DNA of 11,615 nt from an uncultured Lachnospiraceae bacterium (GCA_910583965.1 CAJUAE010000101.1:1-11615); one strand, 5' to 3'. Positions 1-7,411 are shown, counted from the first letter of the stretch. Notes: a model not told the origin generated them from the sequence alone. Translations and numbers: made by a program.

Positions 1-8
1 TGGTGGTT

Positions 9-82
9 AAAGTAACTCTACAGTTACTTTTCACAAGTCAGGAATGCGCATGTACTGCGCATTCCGTGAGAACATGATTGAG
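9..82 (+). repeat. Hairpin repeat, copy 1 (two stem-loops)
   Basis: Two perfect stem-loops lie side by side. The first has a 9-bp stem (9-17 with 22-30) and loop CTAC. The second has a 10-bp stem (41-50 with 56-65) and loop TGTAC. The block ends in GTGA and TGATTGAG. A related block sits at 1591-1660 at the other end of the radical SAM gene, sharing CTACAGTT, TCAGGA, the loop TAC core, TCCGTGA and TGATTGAG, while the variable stem bases differ in matched pairs. Neither hairpin is followed by a T-run, so this is not an ordinary intrinsic terminator. The frame 3-77 is open to a TGA, so the block could also be the 3' end of a gene that starts left of the window. Confidence 0.7.
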
Positions 83-131
83 AAATGAGGGGGCGATATA
101 TGAATTTGCAGAGATTTAAGATAATAAATGC

Positions 132-160
132 TTCAAAAGCTATTATTAGGGTGGTATAAT
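132..160 (+). promoter_or_regulatory. Probable sigma-A promoter of the radical SAM gene
   Basis: A TTCAAA -35-like hexamer (132-137) and a perfect TATAAT (155-160) are separated by 17 bp. A second TATAAT (164-169) lies just downstream but has no good -35. Initiation here would give a leader of roughly 40 nt before the radical SAM start. Copy 1 of the hairpin repeat lies upstream of the promoter and so is not in this transcript. Confidence 0.55.
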
Positions 161-213
161 CAATATAATTCTATAGCTTTCGAGCGGATATATTATATTA
201 GGGGGAAATGATG

Positions 214-1647
214 ATGAAAATACGATTTATAGAGCCGGGAAACAGGCCATATAAGCCTACTCCGTTAAATTATTTTGTGTATGACAGATATATTAGGACA
301 CCTTCTGTTGGTTTAAACACTCTAGCCACAATTGTGAAAGAAAAAGTTCCAGACACTATGATGTACAGCGAATCTATTTCCCGATTAGTGATAGATGATA
401 TTATAGATGCGGATATCATTTTTATAGGTATATTTACATTTAATGCCATACGAGGCTACAAGTTGGCGCGCTATTTTAAGAAAAAGAGTAATGCCATTAT
501 TGTGATGGGTGGTCTTCACGCTTCTATGAATTACAAGGAGGCAATAAAATACTGTGATTATGTTCTTTTGGGCGAAGGGGACGAGTCAATTTTAGAGTTG
601 GTGGATGCAATAAGAAAAAAAGAAATACCAACATTTCCGGGGGTGGCTTATGTAAGAGACAAAAAATTGGTACATACGGGGGAGCGAAGACCACCAGAGC
701 ATTTTGAGACAATACCAGATAAAAATTTAGTGTATCATTATAAGAAAATGGCTGGGCACAATACATTGTGGGGGCAGGTTCACGCGTCGAGAGGGTGTCC
801 ACACAATTGCGATTACTGTGCACTTGTGCGCCACTTTGGACGGCGGGTTCGCACGAGGACACCTGAGAATGTACTAGAGGATATTCGTCAGACAATTGCT
901 TTTCAGGAGGAAGGGCATCATAGGCTTTTAAAGGCATTGTGGATAACGGACGATAATTTTTTTGCGGACCGAAATTGGGCGATGGAAGTATTGCAAAAGA
1001 TTATTGATAGCGGAATAAAATATCATTTTACAGTGCAGGCACGCTGGGAGGTAGGGCTGGACAATGAAATGTTAGTATTACTCAAAAAAGCAGGTTTTGT
1101 GGAACTTGCAATGGGAATTGAATTTATTGATGATACCTCTTTTGCATTGTATCACAAAAAAAGCAGTAAGGAGAAGATTATAGAATCCATTCAAAATATT
1201 CAGCGGCATGGTCTTAGTGTGCGTGGGTTGTTTATACTGGGAGCAGACAATCACACTGTAGGTGTGGGAGATAAGTTGGCGGATTTTGTGATTGAGAATC
1301 ATATTAAAGGTGCATTAATTCAGTGTATGTATTTTGTGCCAGGTACGCCTGTGTATGAAAGTCATAAGGACAGATTGCTTCACCGAGATTGGAGCAGATA
1401 CAATGGGAATGCAGTACATATACCAGAACAGATGACCCCATATGAACTTCAATTAGAAAATATAAAGGCGAGCAAAAAGATTTATTCTTTTTCTAGGTTA
1501 GTACAGGCGCTATTGCGAGAGGATGCGCTGCATAAACTTCTGTTTTTGGGAGAGTATTTTTGGCATATGAGTATTCGAGCGGATTTAAAGAAAGAATTGC
1601 TACAGTTGCCTCAGGACTTTGCATTTACTGCAAAGTCCGTGAAATAA
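214..1647 (+). CDS. B12-binding radical SAM enzyme, substrate unknown
   Basis: This is a cobalamin-dependent radical SAM protein of 477 aa, the usual length for the class. The N-terminal ~130 residues resemble a B12-binding Rossmann domain, with the typical VMGGLHAS and VLLGEGDESI segments. No DxHxxG cobalamin-ligand motif is visible. The radical SAM core follows, with the 4Fe-4S motif CxxxCxxC in SRGCPHNCDYC (C195, C199, C202) and later barrel segments such as LWITDDNFF and GLFILGADNH. Such enzymes typically methylate or rearrange unactivated carbons in lipid, peptide or antibiotic pathways; no neighbour reveals the substrate here. Three in-frame ATGs stand at 208, 211 and 214. The ribosome site AGGGGG (200-205) leaves 2, 5 and 8 nt respectively, so 214 (or 211) is preferred. 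The last ~19 codons coincide with hairpin repeat copy 2, so the C-terminal tail may be repeat-derived. Class assignment is firm; function is unknown. Confidence 0.9.
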   Translation: MKIRFIEPGNRPYKPTPLNYFVYDRYIRTPSVGLNTLATIVKEKVPDTMMYSESISRLVIDDIIDADIIFIGIFTFNAIRGYKLARYFKKKSNAIIVMGGLHASMNYKEAIKYCDYVLLGEGDESILELVDAIRKKEIPTFPGVAYVRDKKLVHTGERRPPEHFETIPDKNLVYHYKKMAGHNTLWGQVHASRGCPHNCDYCALVRHFGRRVRTRTPENVLEDIRQTIAFQEEGHHRLLKALWITDDNFFADRNWAMEVLQKIIDSGIKYHFTVQARWEVGLDNEMLVLLKKAGFVELAMGIEFIDDTSFALYHKKSSKEKIIESIQNIQRHGLSVRGLFILGADNHTVGVGDKLADFVIENHIKGALIQCMYFVPGTPVYESHKDRLLHRDWSRYNGNAVHIPEQMTPYELQLENIKASKKIYSFSRLVQALLREDALHKLLFLGEYFWHMSIRADLKKELLQLPQDFAFTAKSVK

Positions 1648-1660
1648 CGCGGTGATTGAG
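1591..1660 (+). repeat. Hairpin repeat, copy 2, overlapping a CDS 3' end
   Basis: A perfect 10-bp stem (1614-1623 with 1629-1638) with loop TTTAC matches the second hairpin of copy 1 in design. GGA, GCA, the loop TAC, TGC and TCC are conserved, while the middle stem bases are completely different yet still pair. Upstream CTACAGTT (1600-1607) and downstream TCCGTGA and TGATTGAG are also shared. The first hairpin of copy 1 is degenerate here: the left arm no longer pairs and about nine bases are missing. The block encodes the last residues of the radical SAM protein, up to the TAA at 1645-1647, and runs past it. Confidence 0.65.
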
Positions 1661-1664
1661 ATGC

Positions 1665-1700
1665 ATCAAGCCACCACGAAGTGGTTTTGTATGGCTTGAT
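1665..1700. repeat. Nested, bulged stem-loop
   Basis: The outer stem ATCAAGCCA / TGGCTTGAT (1665-1673 with 1692-1700) is a perfect 9 bp. An inner stem CCAC / GTGG (1674-1677 with 1681-1684) closes a GAA loop. A one-sided 7-nt bulge (1685-1691) lies on the 3' arm. This looks like a designed structure rather than a terminator, since no T-run follows. Confidence 0.6.
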
Positions 1701-1701
1701 A

Positions 1702-1736
1702 CTTGTAACAGGAAGCCGAAGGCTTCCTGTTACAAG
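1702..1736. repeat. Perfect 16-bp inverted repeat with GAA loop
   Basis: The arms 1702-1717 and 1721-1736 are exact reverse complements around a GAA triplet. It starts two bases after the nested hairpin at 1665-1700. The outer GTAAC/GTTAC bases are also found in the first hairpin of copy 1 (9-30), hinting at one repeat family. The sequence after it is GGAACTCGC, with no T-run, so any termination would not be classic intrinsic termination. It lies upstream of the pncB promoter. Confidence 0.7.
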
Positions 1737-1762
1737 GAACTCGCATATCTTAAAAAGTTGGA

Positions 1763-1791
1763 TTGAATATGCAAGAAAGAGTTGGTATAAT
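1763..1791 (+). promoter_or_regulatory. Sigma-A promoter of pncB
   Basis: TTGAAT (1763-1768) and a perfect TATAAT (1786-1791) are separated by exactly 17 bp. The position, about 50 bp before the pncB start, fits a short leader. The hairpins at 1614-1736 lie upstream of it and would not be in the pncB mRNA. Confidence 0.7.
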
Positions 1792-1842
1792 CTGTATATA
1801 CTATGCAATAAAAGAGTGTTTTTATAGAAAGGATACACTGAT

Positions 1843-3327
1843 ATGATGAGGCAGGCAGACAAAAGGAATTTGTCTATGGTTATGGATTTGTATGAGCTGA
1901 CCATGGCAAATGGTTATTTTAATGATGGGGATATAAAGGCACGTGTAGCATTTGATGTATTTTATAGGAAAAATCCAGACAGAGGGGGATTTACCATTTT
2001 TGCAGGACTTGAACAGATTGTGGAGTATGTGGAAAACCTGCATTTTTCTGACGAAGATGTGGCGTATCTGCGGTCGCTTCATATATTTACAGATGCATTT
2101 TTAGATTATCTGAGAGCGTTTCAGTTTCATGGTGATATCTATGCATTTCCAGAAGGAACGATTATGTATCCGAATGAGCCAGTGCTCACTGTGATTGCGC
2201 CACTAATTGACGCGCAGCTTGTGGAGACAGCAATACTGGCACAGATCAATCACCAATCATTGGTTGCGACAAAGACTGCTCGCATTGTCAGAGCAGCAGA
2301 GGGCAAGACTGTGTCAGATTTTGGTGCAAGGCGTGCACACAATATGGATGCCGCAGTGTATGGTGCACGCGCTTCTTATATTGGTGGTGCTGCTGGGACG
2401 GCAACAGTGCTTGCGGGACAGATGTTTGGGATTCCTGTCAGTGGTACAATGGCGCATAGCTGGGTTATGTACTATAAAGATGAATTTGAGGCATTTAAGA
2501 ATTATGCAGTCAATTATCCTGACAATACAGTGCTTTTGGTTGACACATATGACACAATACAGTCTGGTATTCCCAATGCAATTCGTGTGGCACATGAGAT
2601 ATTAGAACCAATGGGAAAACGATTGAAAGGTATTCGTATTGACAGTGGGGATTTGGCTTATCAGTCATCAAAAGTTCGCAAAATGTTGGATGGTGAAGGT
2701 TTGACAGACTGTAAAATCATTGTGTCAAATAGTCTGGATGAGCATACAATTTCTTCTTTAAATATACAGAAGGCGTGTATTGACAGTTATGGGGTAGGCG
2801 AGCGGTTGATTACGGGCGCCACCAGTGATTATTCTGATGATACATTGGCGTTGCTAGGGGCAGTCTACAAGATAGCAGCGGTCGAGGAAAATGGTGTATT
2901 TACACCGCGTATTAAGATTTCTGGCACAGTAGAAAAAATTACAAACCCTGGCTTAAAGAAAGTATATCGTATTTATGACCAGAATGGAAAGGCAAAGGCG
3001 GATTTGATTGCAAAGGCAGAGGAAGAAATTGATATGAGCAGTGCATTTCGGTTTGTAGACCCCAAAATGCCTTGGAGAAATTTAAAATTTACAAATTGTA
3101 CTGCAAAACCGCTTCAAGTAAAAATATTTGAAAATGGCAAGCGTATTTATGAATTGCCAACATTGGAAGAAATTAGAGCATATGTAAAAAAACAATTAGA
3201 AGAAGAAATCTGGGAAGAAGAACAGCGATTTATCAATCCACATGTACATTATATGGATATGACACCTGATTATTACGAGTTAAAAATGGGTCTTTTACAT
3301 GAGAGGGGTAAGGCTTTTGAGCATTGA
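1843..3327 (+). CDS. pncB: Nicotinate phosphoribosyltransferase
   Basis: This enzyme joins nicotinate to PRPP to give nicotinate mononucleotide, the first committed step of NAD salvage (Preiss-Handler pathway), in the cytoplasm, with coupled ATP hydrolysis. The 494-aa length fits the long bacterial form. Visible hallmarks are the N-terminal DLYELTMANGYF, the SDFGARRAH segment, and the SGTMAHSWVM motif, whose His205 corresponds to the phosphorylated histidine of the family. Also present are IRIDSGDLAY and a C-terminal family domain ending in the NPH...DMTPDYYELK region. The start at 1843 has an AAAGGA site (1828-1833) 9 nt upstream; an ATG at 1846 is the alternative. It appears to be a single-gene unit with its own promoter. 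No clear terminator is seen after it. Confidence 0.96.
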   Translation: MMRQADKRNLSMVMDLYELTMANGYFNDGDIKARVAFDVFYRKNPDRGGFTIFAGLEQIVEYVENLHFSDEDVAYLRSLHIFTDAFLDYLRAFQFHGDIYAFPEGTIMYPNEPVLTVIAPLIDAQLVETAILAQINHQSLVATKTARIVRAAEGKTVSDFGARRAHNMDAAVYGARASYIGGAAGTATVLAGQMFGIPVSGTMAHSWVMYYKDEFEAFKNYAVNYPDNTVLLVDTYDTIQSGIPNAIRVAHEILEPMGKRLKGIRIDSGDLAYQSSKVRKMLDGEGLTDCKIIVSNSLDEHTISSLNIQKACIDSYGVGERLITGATSDYSDDTLALLGAVYKIAAVEENGVFTPRIKISGTVEKITNPGLKKVYRIYDQNGKAKADLIAKAEEEIDMSSAFRFVDPKMPWRNLKFTNCTAKPLQVKIFENGKRIYELPTLEEIRAYVKKQLEEEIWEEEQRFINPHVHYMDMTPDYYELKMGLLHERGKAFEH

Positions 3328-3517
3328 CATTAAGTAAATGCGCATAGAATTTATGTTTCTCATAGAATATGATGGTAACATAAATAATGAAAATAGTCGA
3401 TATAATAATCATAGACACCAAAAGTCTATCAGTTAGGAACTCTTGAAAGCAGTATAATATAAGACAAAATGATTTCGAGAGAATAAAAACATACGAATAG
3501 AATTGAGAGGTGAGCAT
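3328..3517 (+). promoter_or_regulatory. Leader/regulatory gap before the coiled-coil gene
   Basis: This 190-bp stretch has no gene. It holds a direct repeat CATAGAAT (3343-3350 and 3361-3368, 18 bp apart) and a 6-bp inverted repeat ATAGAC/GTCTAT (3411-3416 with 3424-3429). A TATAAT at 3453-3458 has no convincing -35. A second possibility is a sigma-28 (SigD/FliA)-like site: TAAC (3376-3379), 16 bp, then GTCGATAT (3396-3403), against the consensus TAAA-N15-GCCGATAT. Which of these drives the downstream gene cannot be decided from sequence alone. Confidence 0.35.
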
Positions 3518-4726
3518 ATGCAGATTGGTGGATTAAACAATTACAGAATGTTTCAGGTAGGAACAAATCATTCAATGACTGGAATGCAAGAAAAAAGTGG
3601 ACATCATCTTAAGGTGTCGGATATGTTTGGGCCGCAATGTAAGGTGACATTATCGCGTGAGGGAAAGAAATTAAGTAAGGAATCCGCACAGGAAACACCG
3701 AGAAGTTTTATGGCTGCTAGTACAGGCAGATTGCTTTTGCGAGAACAGCAACAAGCAGAGACAGACAAAAAAGAATCTTCTAATATGTTAGATGAAATAT
3801 CGGGCTTAATGGATTCTATTAGAAATTCCTATGCGTCCAGCGAGGACAAAGAGACAATTGCAAAGAAGGAGGATGCCCTGCAACGACTATTGGATTTAAA
3901 GGTGCGTCAAGATCAGGAAAACAAACAGCGAGCGGAAGATGCTGCTGGCAGTGCTGCTACAGCTTCAAAGGAACAGGAGGAGATTGACCAAAAAAATGCG
4001 GATCTTTATCTTTTGCTAAAAAGTTTAGAGGAACAAGAAGATGAGGATGAGATATCTGGCAGCAGCGCTAAAGAAGCATCTGCAACAGACGATACAGAAC
4101 ACAAACCAGGAGGAATTGGTGACGAGATTTCACAAGCAGCGACAATGCTTGGTGCTACGGCGGCAAAACGTGAACTTCAAGCAAAAGGGACGATTGATGA
4201 ATTAAGAATGGATGGTTATAATAAGCTTGCCAAAGCGAATGAAATGATGCGAGAAATACAAGCAGAGATTGACATGGCAAAGGAGGCAGCAGGAAAAGAA
4301 GGGCTTAGTGCAGAGGACAGACAAGAATTGGTGTCTGGGCATATGGAAACTGCCAAAGGAATGCTAATGTCAAACTATGATGAAATAATGCATCTGCGAA
4401 GTAGTGGGATTCAGGAGACTAAAGATGCACGCGAACTAGATTTAAAGCATATTCAAGACAGTCCTCTCAATGGTGTAAAACAAGCAAAACAGAAAATTTT
4501 GCAGACAGGAGCGGACTCTGCACAAAATGAGGTGGCTCAAAGTACACTTGATAAGGCATCGAAAGAACTAGAACAAAGAGTGCAGGAGGCGATTGACAAA
4601 CGGAATGAAGCGCCTGCTGAGGCAGAAGATGTTGAGGAAGTAGTAAAAGAGAAGGAAGCAGAAACGAACGAAGAAAAATTGGAGCAGGAACGATTAGAAC
4701 AAGAGAAACAAGAACGTAAGAAGTAA
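3518..4726 (+). CDS. Charged coiled-coil protein, function unknown
   Basis: I do not recognise this 402-aa protein. It has no signal peptide or membrane segment and is very rich in Glu, Lys, Gln and Ala, with long heptad-like stretches. Roughly, residues 60-170 and 195-380 look helical and coiled-coil, separated by an acidic Ser/Thr-rich linker. It ends in a Glu/Lys/Gln-rich tail. Only the N-terminus looks conserved in style: MQIGGLNNYRMFQVG, then KVTLSREGKKLSKE. The latter resembles the short V-x-(I/L)-S-x-x-(G/A)-K-x-L segment near the start of some flagellum-related proteins such as FlgM; this is weak. The ATG at 3518 is chosen because GAGAGGTGAG (3505-3514) precedes it, whereas an upstream TTG at 3503 would put the ribosome site inside the gene. 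It has no operon partners: glgP downstream has its own promoter. It is likely cytoplasmic and lineage-specific. Confidence 0.8.
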   Translation: MQIGGLNNYRMFQVGTNHSMTGMQEKSGHHLKVSDMFGPQCKVTLSREGKKLSKESAQETPRSFMAASTGRLLLREQQQAETDKKESSNMLDEISGLMDSIRNSYASSEDKETIAKKEDALQRLLDLKVRQDQENKQRAEDAAGSAATASKEQEEIDQKNADLYLLLKSLEEQEDEDEISGSSAKEASATDDTEHKPGGIGDEISQAATMLGATAAKRELQAKGTIDELRMDGYNKLAKANEMMREIQAEIDMAKEAAGKEGLSAEDRQELVSGHMETAKGMLMSNYDEIMHLRSSGIQETKDARELDLKHIQDSPLNGVKQAKQKILQTGADSAQNEVAQSTLDKASKELEQRVQEAIDKRNEAPAEAEDVEEVVKEKEAETNEEKLEQERLEQEKQERKK

Positions 4727-4739
4727 CAATGAAAATAAT

Positions 4740-4753
4740 AAAAACATGTTTTT
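4740..4753. repeat. 14-bp perfect palindrome
   Basis: AAAAACATGTTTTT is its own reverse complement and lies between the coiled-coil gene stop and the glgP promoter, 12 bp before the putative -35. It could be an operator upstream of glgP, or a very weak terminator since it ends in T5. Neither role can be shown from sequence. Confidence 0.35.
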
Positions 4754-4765
4754 GCGAATTAATTG

Positions 4766-4794
4766 TTTAAAGATTTGACATTATGTGCTATAAT
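4766..4794 (+). promoter_or_regulatory. Probable promoter of glgP
   Basis: A perfect TATAAT (4789-4794) has TTTAAA (4766-4771) at 17-bp spacing. A perfect TTGACA (4775-4780) also lies here but is only 8 bp from the TATAAT, too close to be its -35. The transcript would carry a leader of about 100 nt before the ATG at 4905. Confidence 0.55.
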
Positions 4795-4904
4795 TAGGAA
4801 GACTAAAAGTAAAATCTTTGAAGAACAGCAAAATTATGTGTTCAGAATCCTTGGAGTTATATACTTTTAAGAAACGGGCACAAGGTAAAAGGAGAGGTAA
4901 AGAA

Positions 4905-7355
4905 ATGCCAAAAAAGCCAATAATTGACAAAGAAATGTTTAAGAGAAGTGTTTTGTACAATGTAAAGACACTGTACAGAAAAACTTTGGAGGAGGCTACA
5001 GATCAGCAGATTTTTCAGGCGGTTGCATATGCTGTGAAGGATGCCATTGTAGATCACTGGCTCAAGACACAGGCAGCATATGAGGAGAAGGACCCCAAGA
5101 CAGTTTACTATATGTCGATGGAGTTTTTAATGGGACGTGCACTTGGAAATAATATGATTAATTTAATGGCGTACAAGGAGTTTTCTGAGGCGCTTGAGGA
5201 ACTTGGACTTGACATTAATGTAATCGAGGACCAAGAGCCTGACGCAGCGCTTGGAAATGGTGGTCTAGGACGGCTTGCAGCATGTTTTCTAGATTCGCTT
5301 GCAACATTGGGATACTCTGCATATGGATGTGGTATTCGTTATCATTACGGGATGTTCAAGCAGGAGATTCGCGATGGATTTCAGCGTGAAGTTCCTGATG
5401 ACTGGCTTCGCGATGGCAATCCCTTTGAGTTACGTCGCCCAGAATATACAAAGGTGATTAAATTTGGTGGCAATGTAGCGTGCAGGGAGGAGAATGGCAG
5501 ACTGATTTGGTATCAGGAGAATTATCAATCTGTCAAGGCAATTCCTTATGATCTTCCAGTTGTCGGATACGGAAATGGCATTGTCAATACCCTTAGAATT
5601 TGGGATGCAGAGCCAATGGATTGCTTTAGTCTGGATTCTTTTGACAAGGGAGATTATCAGAAGGCGGTGGAGCAGACCAATCTTGCAAGGAATATTGTGG
5701 AAGTGCTCTATCCAAATGACAACCATATTTCTGGTAAAGAACTTCGTCTAAAACAACAGTATTTCTTTATTTCGGCTTCCGTACAGACAGCAATTGAGAA
5801 GTATATGTCCAAGCATGAGGATATTCATAAATTTCATGAGAAGGTTACTTTCCAGCTCAATGATACCCATCCAACAGTAGCGATTGCAGAGCTGATGCGT
5901 ATCTTGTTGGATGATTTCCATTTGGAGTGGGATGAGGCATGGGAGATTACAACAAAGACTTGCGCATACACAAATCATACCATCATGGCGGAAGCTCTTG
6001 AAAAGTGGCCGGTAGACTTATTCCAGAGATTACTTCCAAGAATTTATCAGATTATAGAAGAAATCAATCGTAGATTTCTGATGGAAATTGTAAATAGATA
6101 TCCAGAACCAGCAGACAAGATTAAAAAGATGGCAATTATTGCAGATGGACAAGTAAAGATGGCACATTTGGCCATTGTTGCAGGCTATAGCGTAAACGGT
6201 GTGGCAAAGCTTCACACAGAGATTTTAAAGAATCAGGAATTGAAAGATTTCTATGAGATGTTCCCACAGAAGTTTAATAACAAGACAAACGGTATTACGC
6301 AGCGACGTTTCTTGCTGCATGGAAATCCATTGCTTGCAGACTGGGTTACAGAGAAGGTAGGCGAGGACTGGATTGTGGACCTTCCTGTGATTGATGGGCT
6401 TGTAAAATATGTGGATGATCCTGTAGCACAGAAAGAGTTTATGGAGATTAAGCATAAAAATAAAATACGCTTAGCAAAATATATCAAAGAGCACAATGGC
6501 ATTACAGTTGATCCAGAGTCTATCTTTGATGTGCAAGTAAAAAGATTACATGAGTACAAAAGGCAGTTACTCAATATCCTTCATGTAATGTATCTATATA
6601 ATAAAATGAAGGCAAATCCAAATATGGAGTTTTATCCAAGAACATTTATCTTTGGTGCGAAGGCAGCAGCGGGTTACAAGAATGCAAAGCTCACCATTAA
6701 GTTGATTAATGCAGTGGCAGATAAAGTGAACAATGACCCAATTGTCAAGGACCGAATTAAGGTTGTGTTTATTGAGAATTACAGAGTTTCTAATGCAGAG
6801 CTAATTTTTGCTGCTGCAGATCTCTCAGAGCAGATTTCTACTGCATCCAAAGAGGCAAGTGGTACTGGAAACATGAAGTTTATGTTAAATGGTGCGCTGA
6901 CTCTTGGTACAATGGATGGTGCAAATGTGGAGATTGTCGAGGAAGTGGGCAATGAGAACGCCTTTATCTTTGGTCTGAGTTCAGATGAGGTGATTAATTT
7001 TGAAAACAATGGTGGCTATAATCCAATGGATATTTACAATCGAGACACAGACATTAGAAAGATTGTGGATCAACTTGTAGATGGTACCTTTACAGAGGAT
7101 AGAGAACTCTTTAGAAGTCTGTACAATTCACTTTTAAATACATTGGATACAGACAAGGCAGACCGCTACTTTATCTTGAAAGATTTCCATGCCTATGCAG
7201 ATGCGCAGAAACAGGTGGAGAAAGCTTACAAGGATAAGGCTGGATGGGCAAGAAGTGCAATGCTCAATACTGCAAAGGTTGGCAAGTTTACTTCTGACAG
7301 AACGATTCAACAGTATGTAGATGAAATCTGGCATCTGGACAAAGTAGAACTGTAG
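4905..7355 (+). CDS. glgP: Glycogen/maltodextrin phosphorylase
   Basis: This PLP-dependent GT35 phosphorylase releases glucose-1-phosphate from the non-reducing ends of alpha-1,4-glucans using phosphate, in the cytoplasm. At 816 aa it is full length. Visible family blocks are YYMSMEFLMGRALGNN, DAALGNGGLGRLAACFLDS (113-131), the TNGITQRRF block, and VKRLHEYKRQ with its phosphate/substrate-contacting basic residues. The PLP site is SGTGNMKFMLNGAL, where K658 should form the Schiff base, followed by GTMDGANVE. In the TNGITQRRF block Gln466 replaces the proline found in E. coli and muscle enzymes; this position varies among bacterial members. The ATG at 4905 is used because AAAGGAGAGG (4888-4897) precedes it; upstream extension to a TTG at 4818 lacks a ribosome site. 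It is a single-gene unit closed by the terminator at 7376-7411. No other glycogen genes are in the window. Confidence 0.97.
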   Translation: MPKKPIIDKEMFKRSVLYNVKTLYRKTLEEATDQQIFQAVAYAVKDAIVDHWLKTQAAYEEKDPKTVYYMSMEFLMGRALGNNMINLMAYKEFSEALEELGLDINVIEDQEPDAALGNGGLGRLAACFLDSLATLGYSAYGCGIRYHYGMFKQEIRDGFQREVPDDWLRDGNPFELRRPEYTKVIKFGGNVACREENGRLIWYQENYQSVKAIPYDLPVVGYGNGIVNTLRIWDAEPMDCFSLDSFDKGDYQKAVEQTNLARNIVEVLYPNDNHISGKELRLKQQYFFISASVQTAIEKYMSKHEDIHKFHEKVTFQLNDTHPTVAIAELMRILLDDFHLEWDEAWEITTKTCAYTNHTIMAEALEKWPVDLFQRLLPRIYQIIEEINRRFLMEIVNRYPEPADKIKKMAIIADGQVKMAHLAIVAGYSVNGVAKLHTEILKNQELKDFYEMFPQKFNNKTNGITQRRFLLHGNPLLADWVTEKVGEDWIVDLPVIDGLVKYVDDPVAQKEFMEIKHKNKIRLAKYIKEHNGITVDPESIFDVQVKRLHEYKRQLLNILHVMYLYNKMKANPNMEFYPRTFIFGAKAAAGYKNAKLTIKLINAVADKVNNDPIVKDRIKVVFIENYRVSNAELIFAAADLSEQISTASKEASGTGNMKFMLNGALTLGTMDGANVEIVEEVGNENAFIFGLSSDEVINFENNGGYNPMDIYNRDTDIRKIVDQLVDGTFTEDRELFRSLYNSLLNTLDTDKADRYFILKDFHAYADAQKQVEKAYKDKAGWARSAMLNTAKVGKFTSDRTIQQYVDEIWHLDKVEL

Positions 7356-7375
7356 GGATAGAAAATAAGGTTGCA

Positions 7376-7411
7376 AAAACGCATATCTCAACCAATGGAG
7401 ATATGCGTTTT
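7376..7411 (+). terminator. Intrinsic terminator after glgP
   Basis: A perfect 14-bp stem (7376-7389 with 7398-7411) has an 8-nt loop and ends in TTTT, with A-rich sequence on the 5' side. It begins 20 bp after the glgP stop. The AAAA/TTTT ends could allow weak function on both strands. It separates glgP from the lipoprotein gene. Confidence 0.88.

Noticed and set aside
1665..1736. Hairpins as a riboswitch or attenuator controlling pncB
   Set aside because: They lie upstream of a well-formed promoter (1763-1791), so they would not be in the pncB mRNA leader.
1702..1736. 16-bp hairpin as an intrinsic terminator of the radical SAM gene
   Set aside because: No T-run follows on either strand; weak or Rho-assisted termination is possible but not shown.
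3503..3517. TTG start at 3503 for the coiled-coil protein
   Set aside because: The only good ribosome site (3505-3514) would then be inside the gene; it fits the ATG at 3518.
4775..4794. TTGACA...TATAAT as a standard promoter pair
   Set aside because: The spacer is 8 bp, too short for sigma-A recognition.
4818..4904. 29-residue N-terminal extension of GlgP from a TTG at 4818
   Set aside because: It has no ribosome site, the extra residues do not resemble the family, and a strong AAAGGAGAGG precedes the ATG at 4905.
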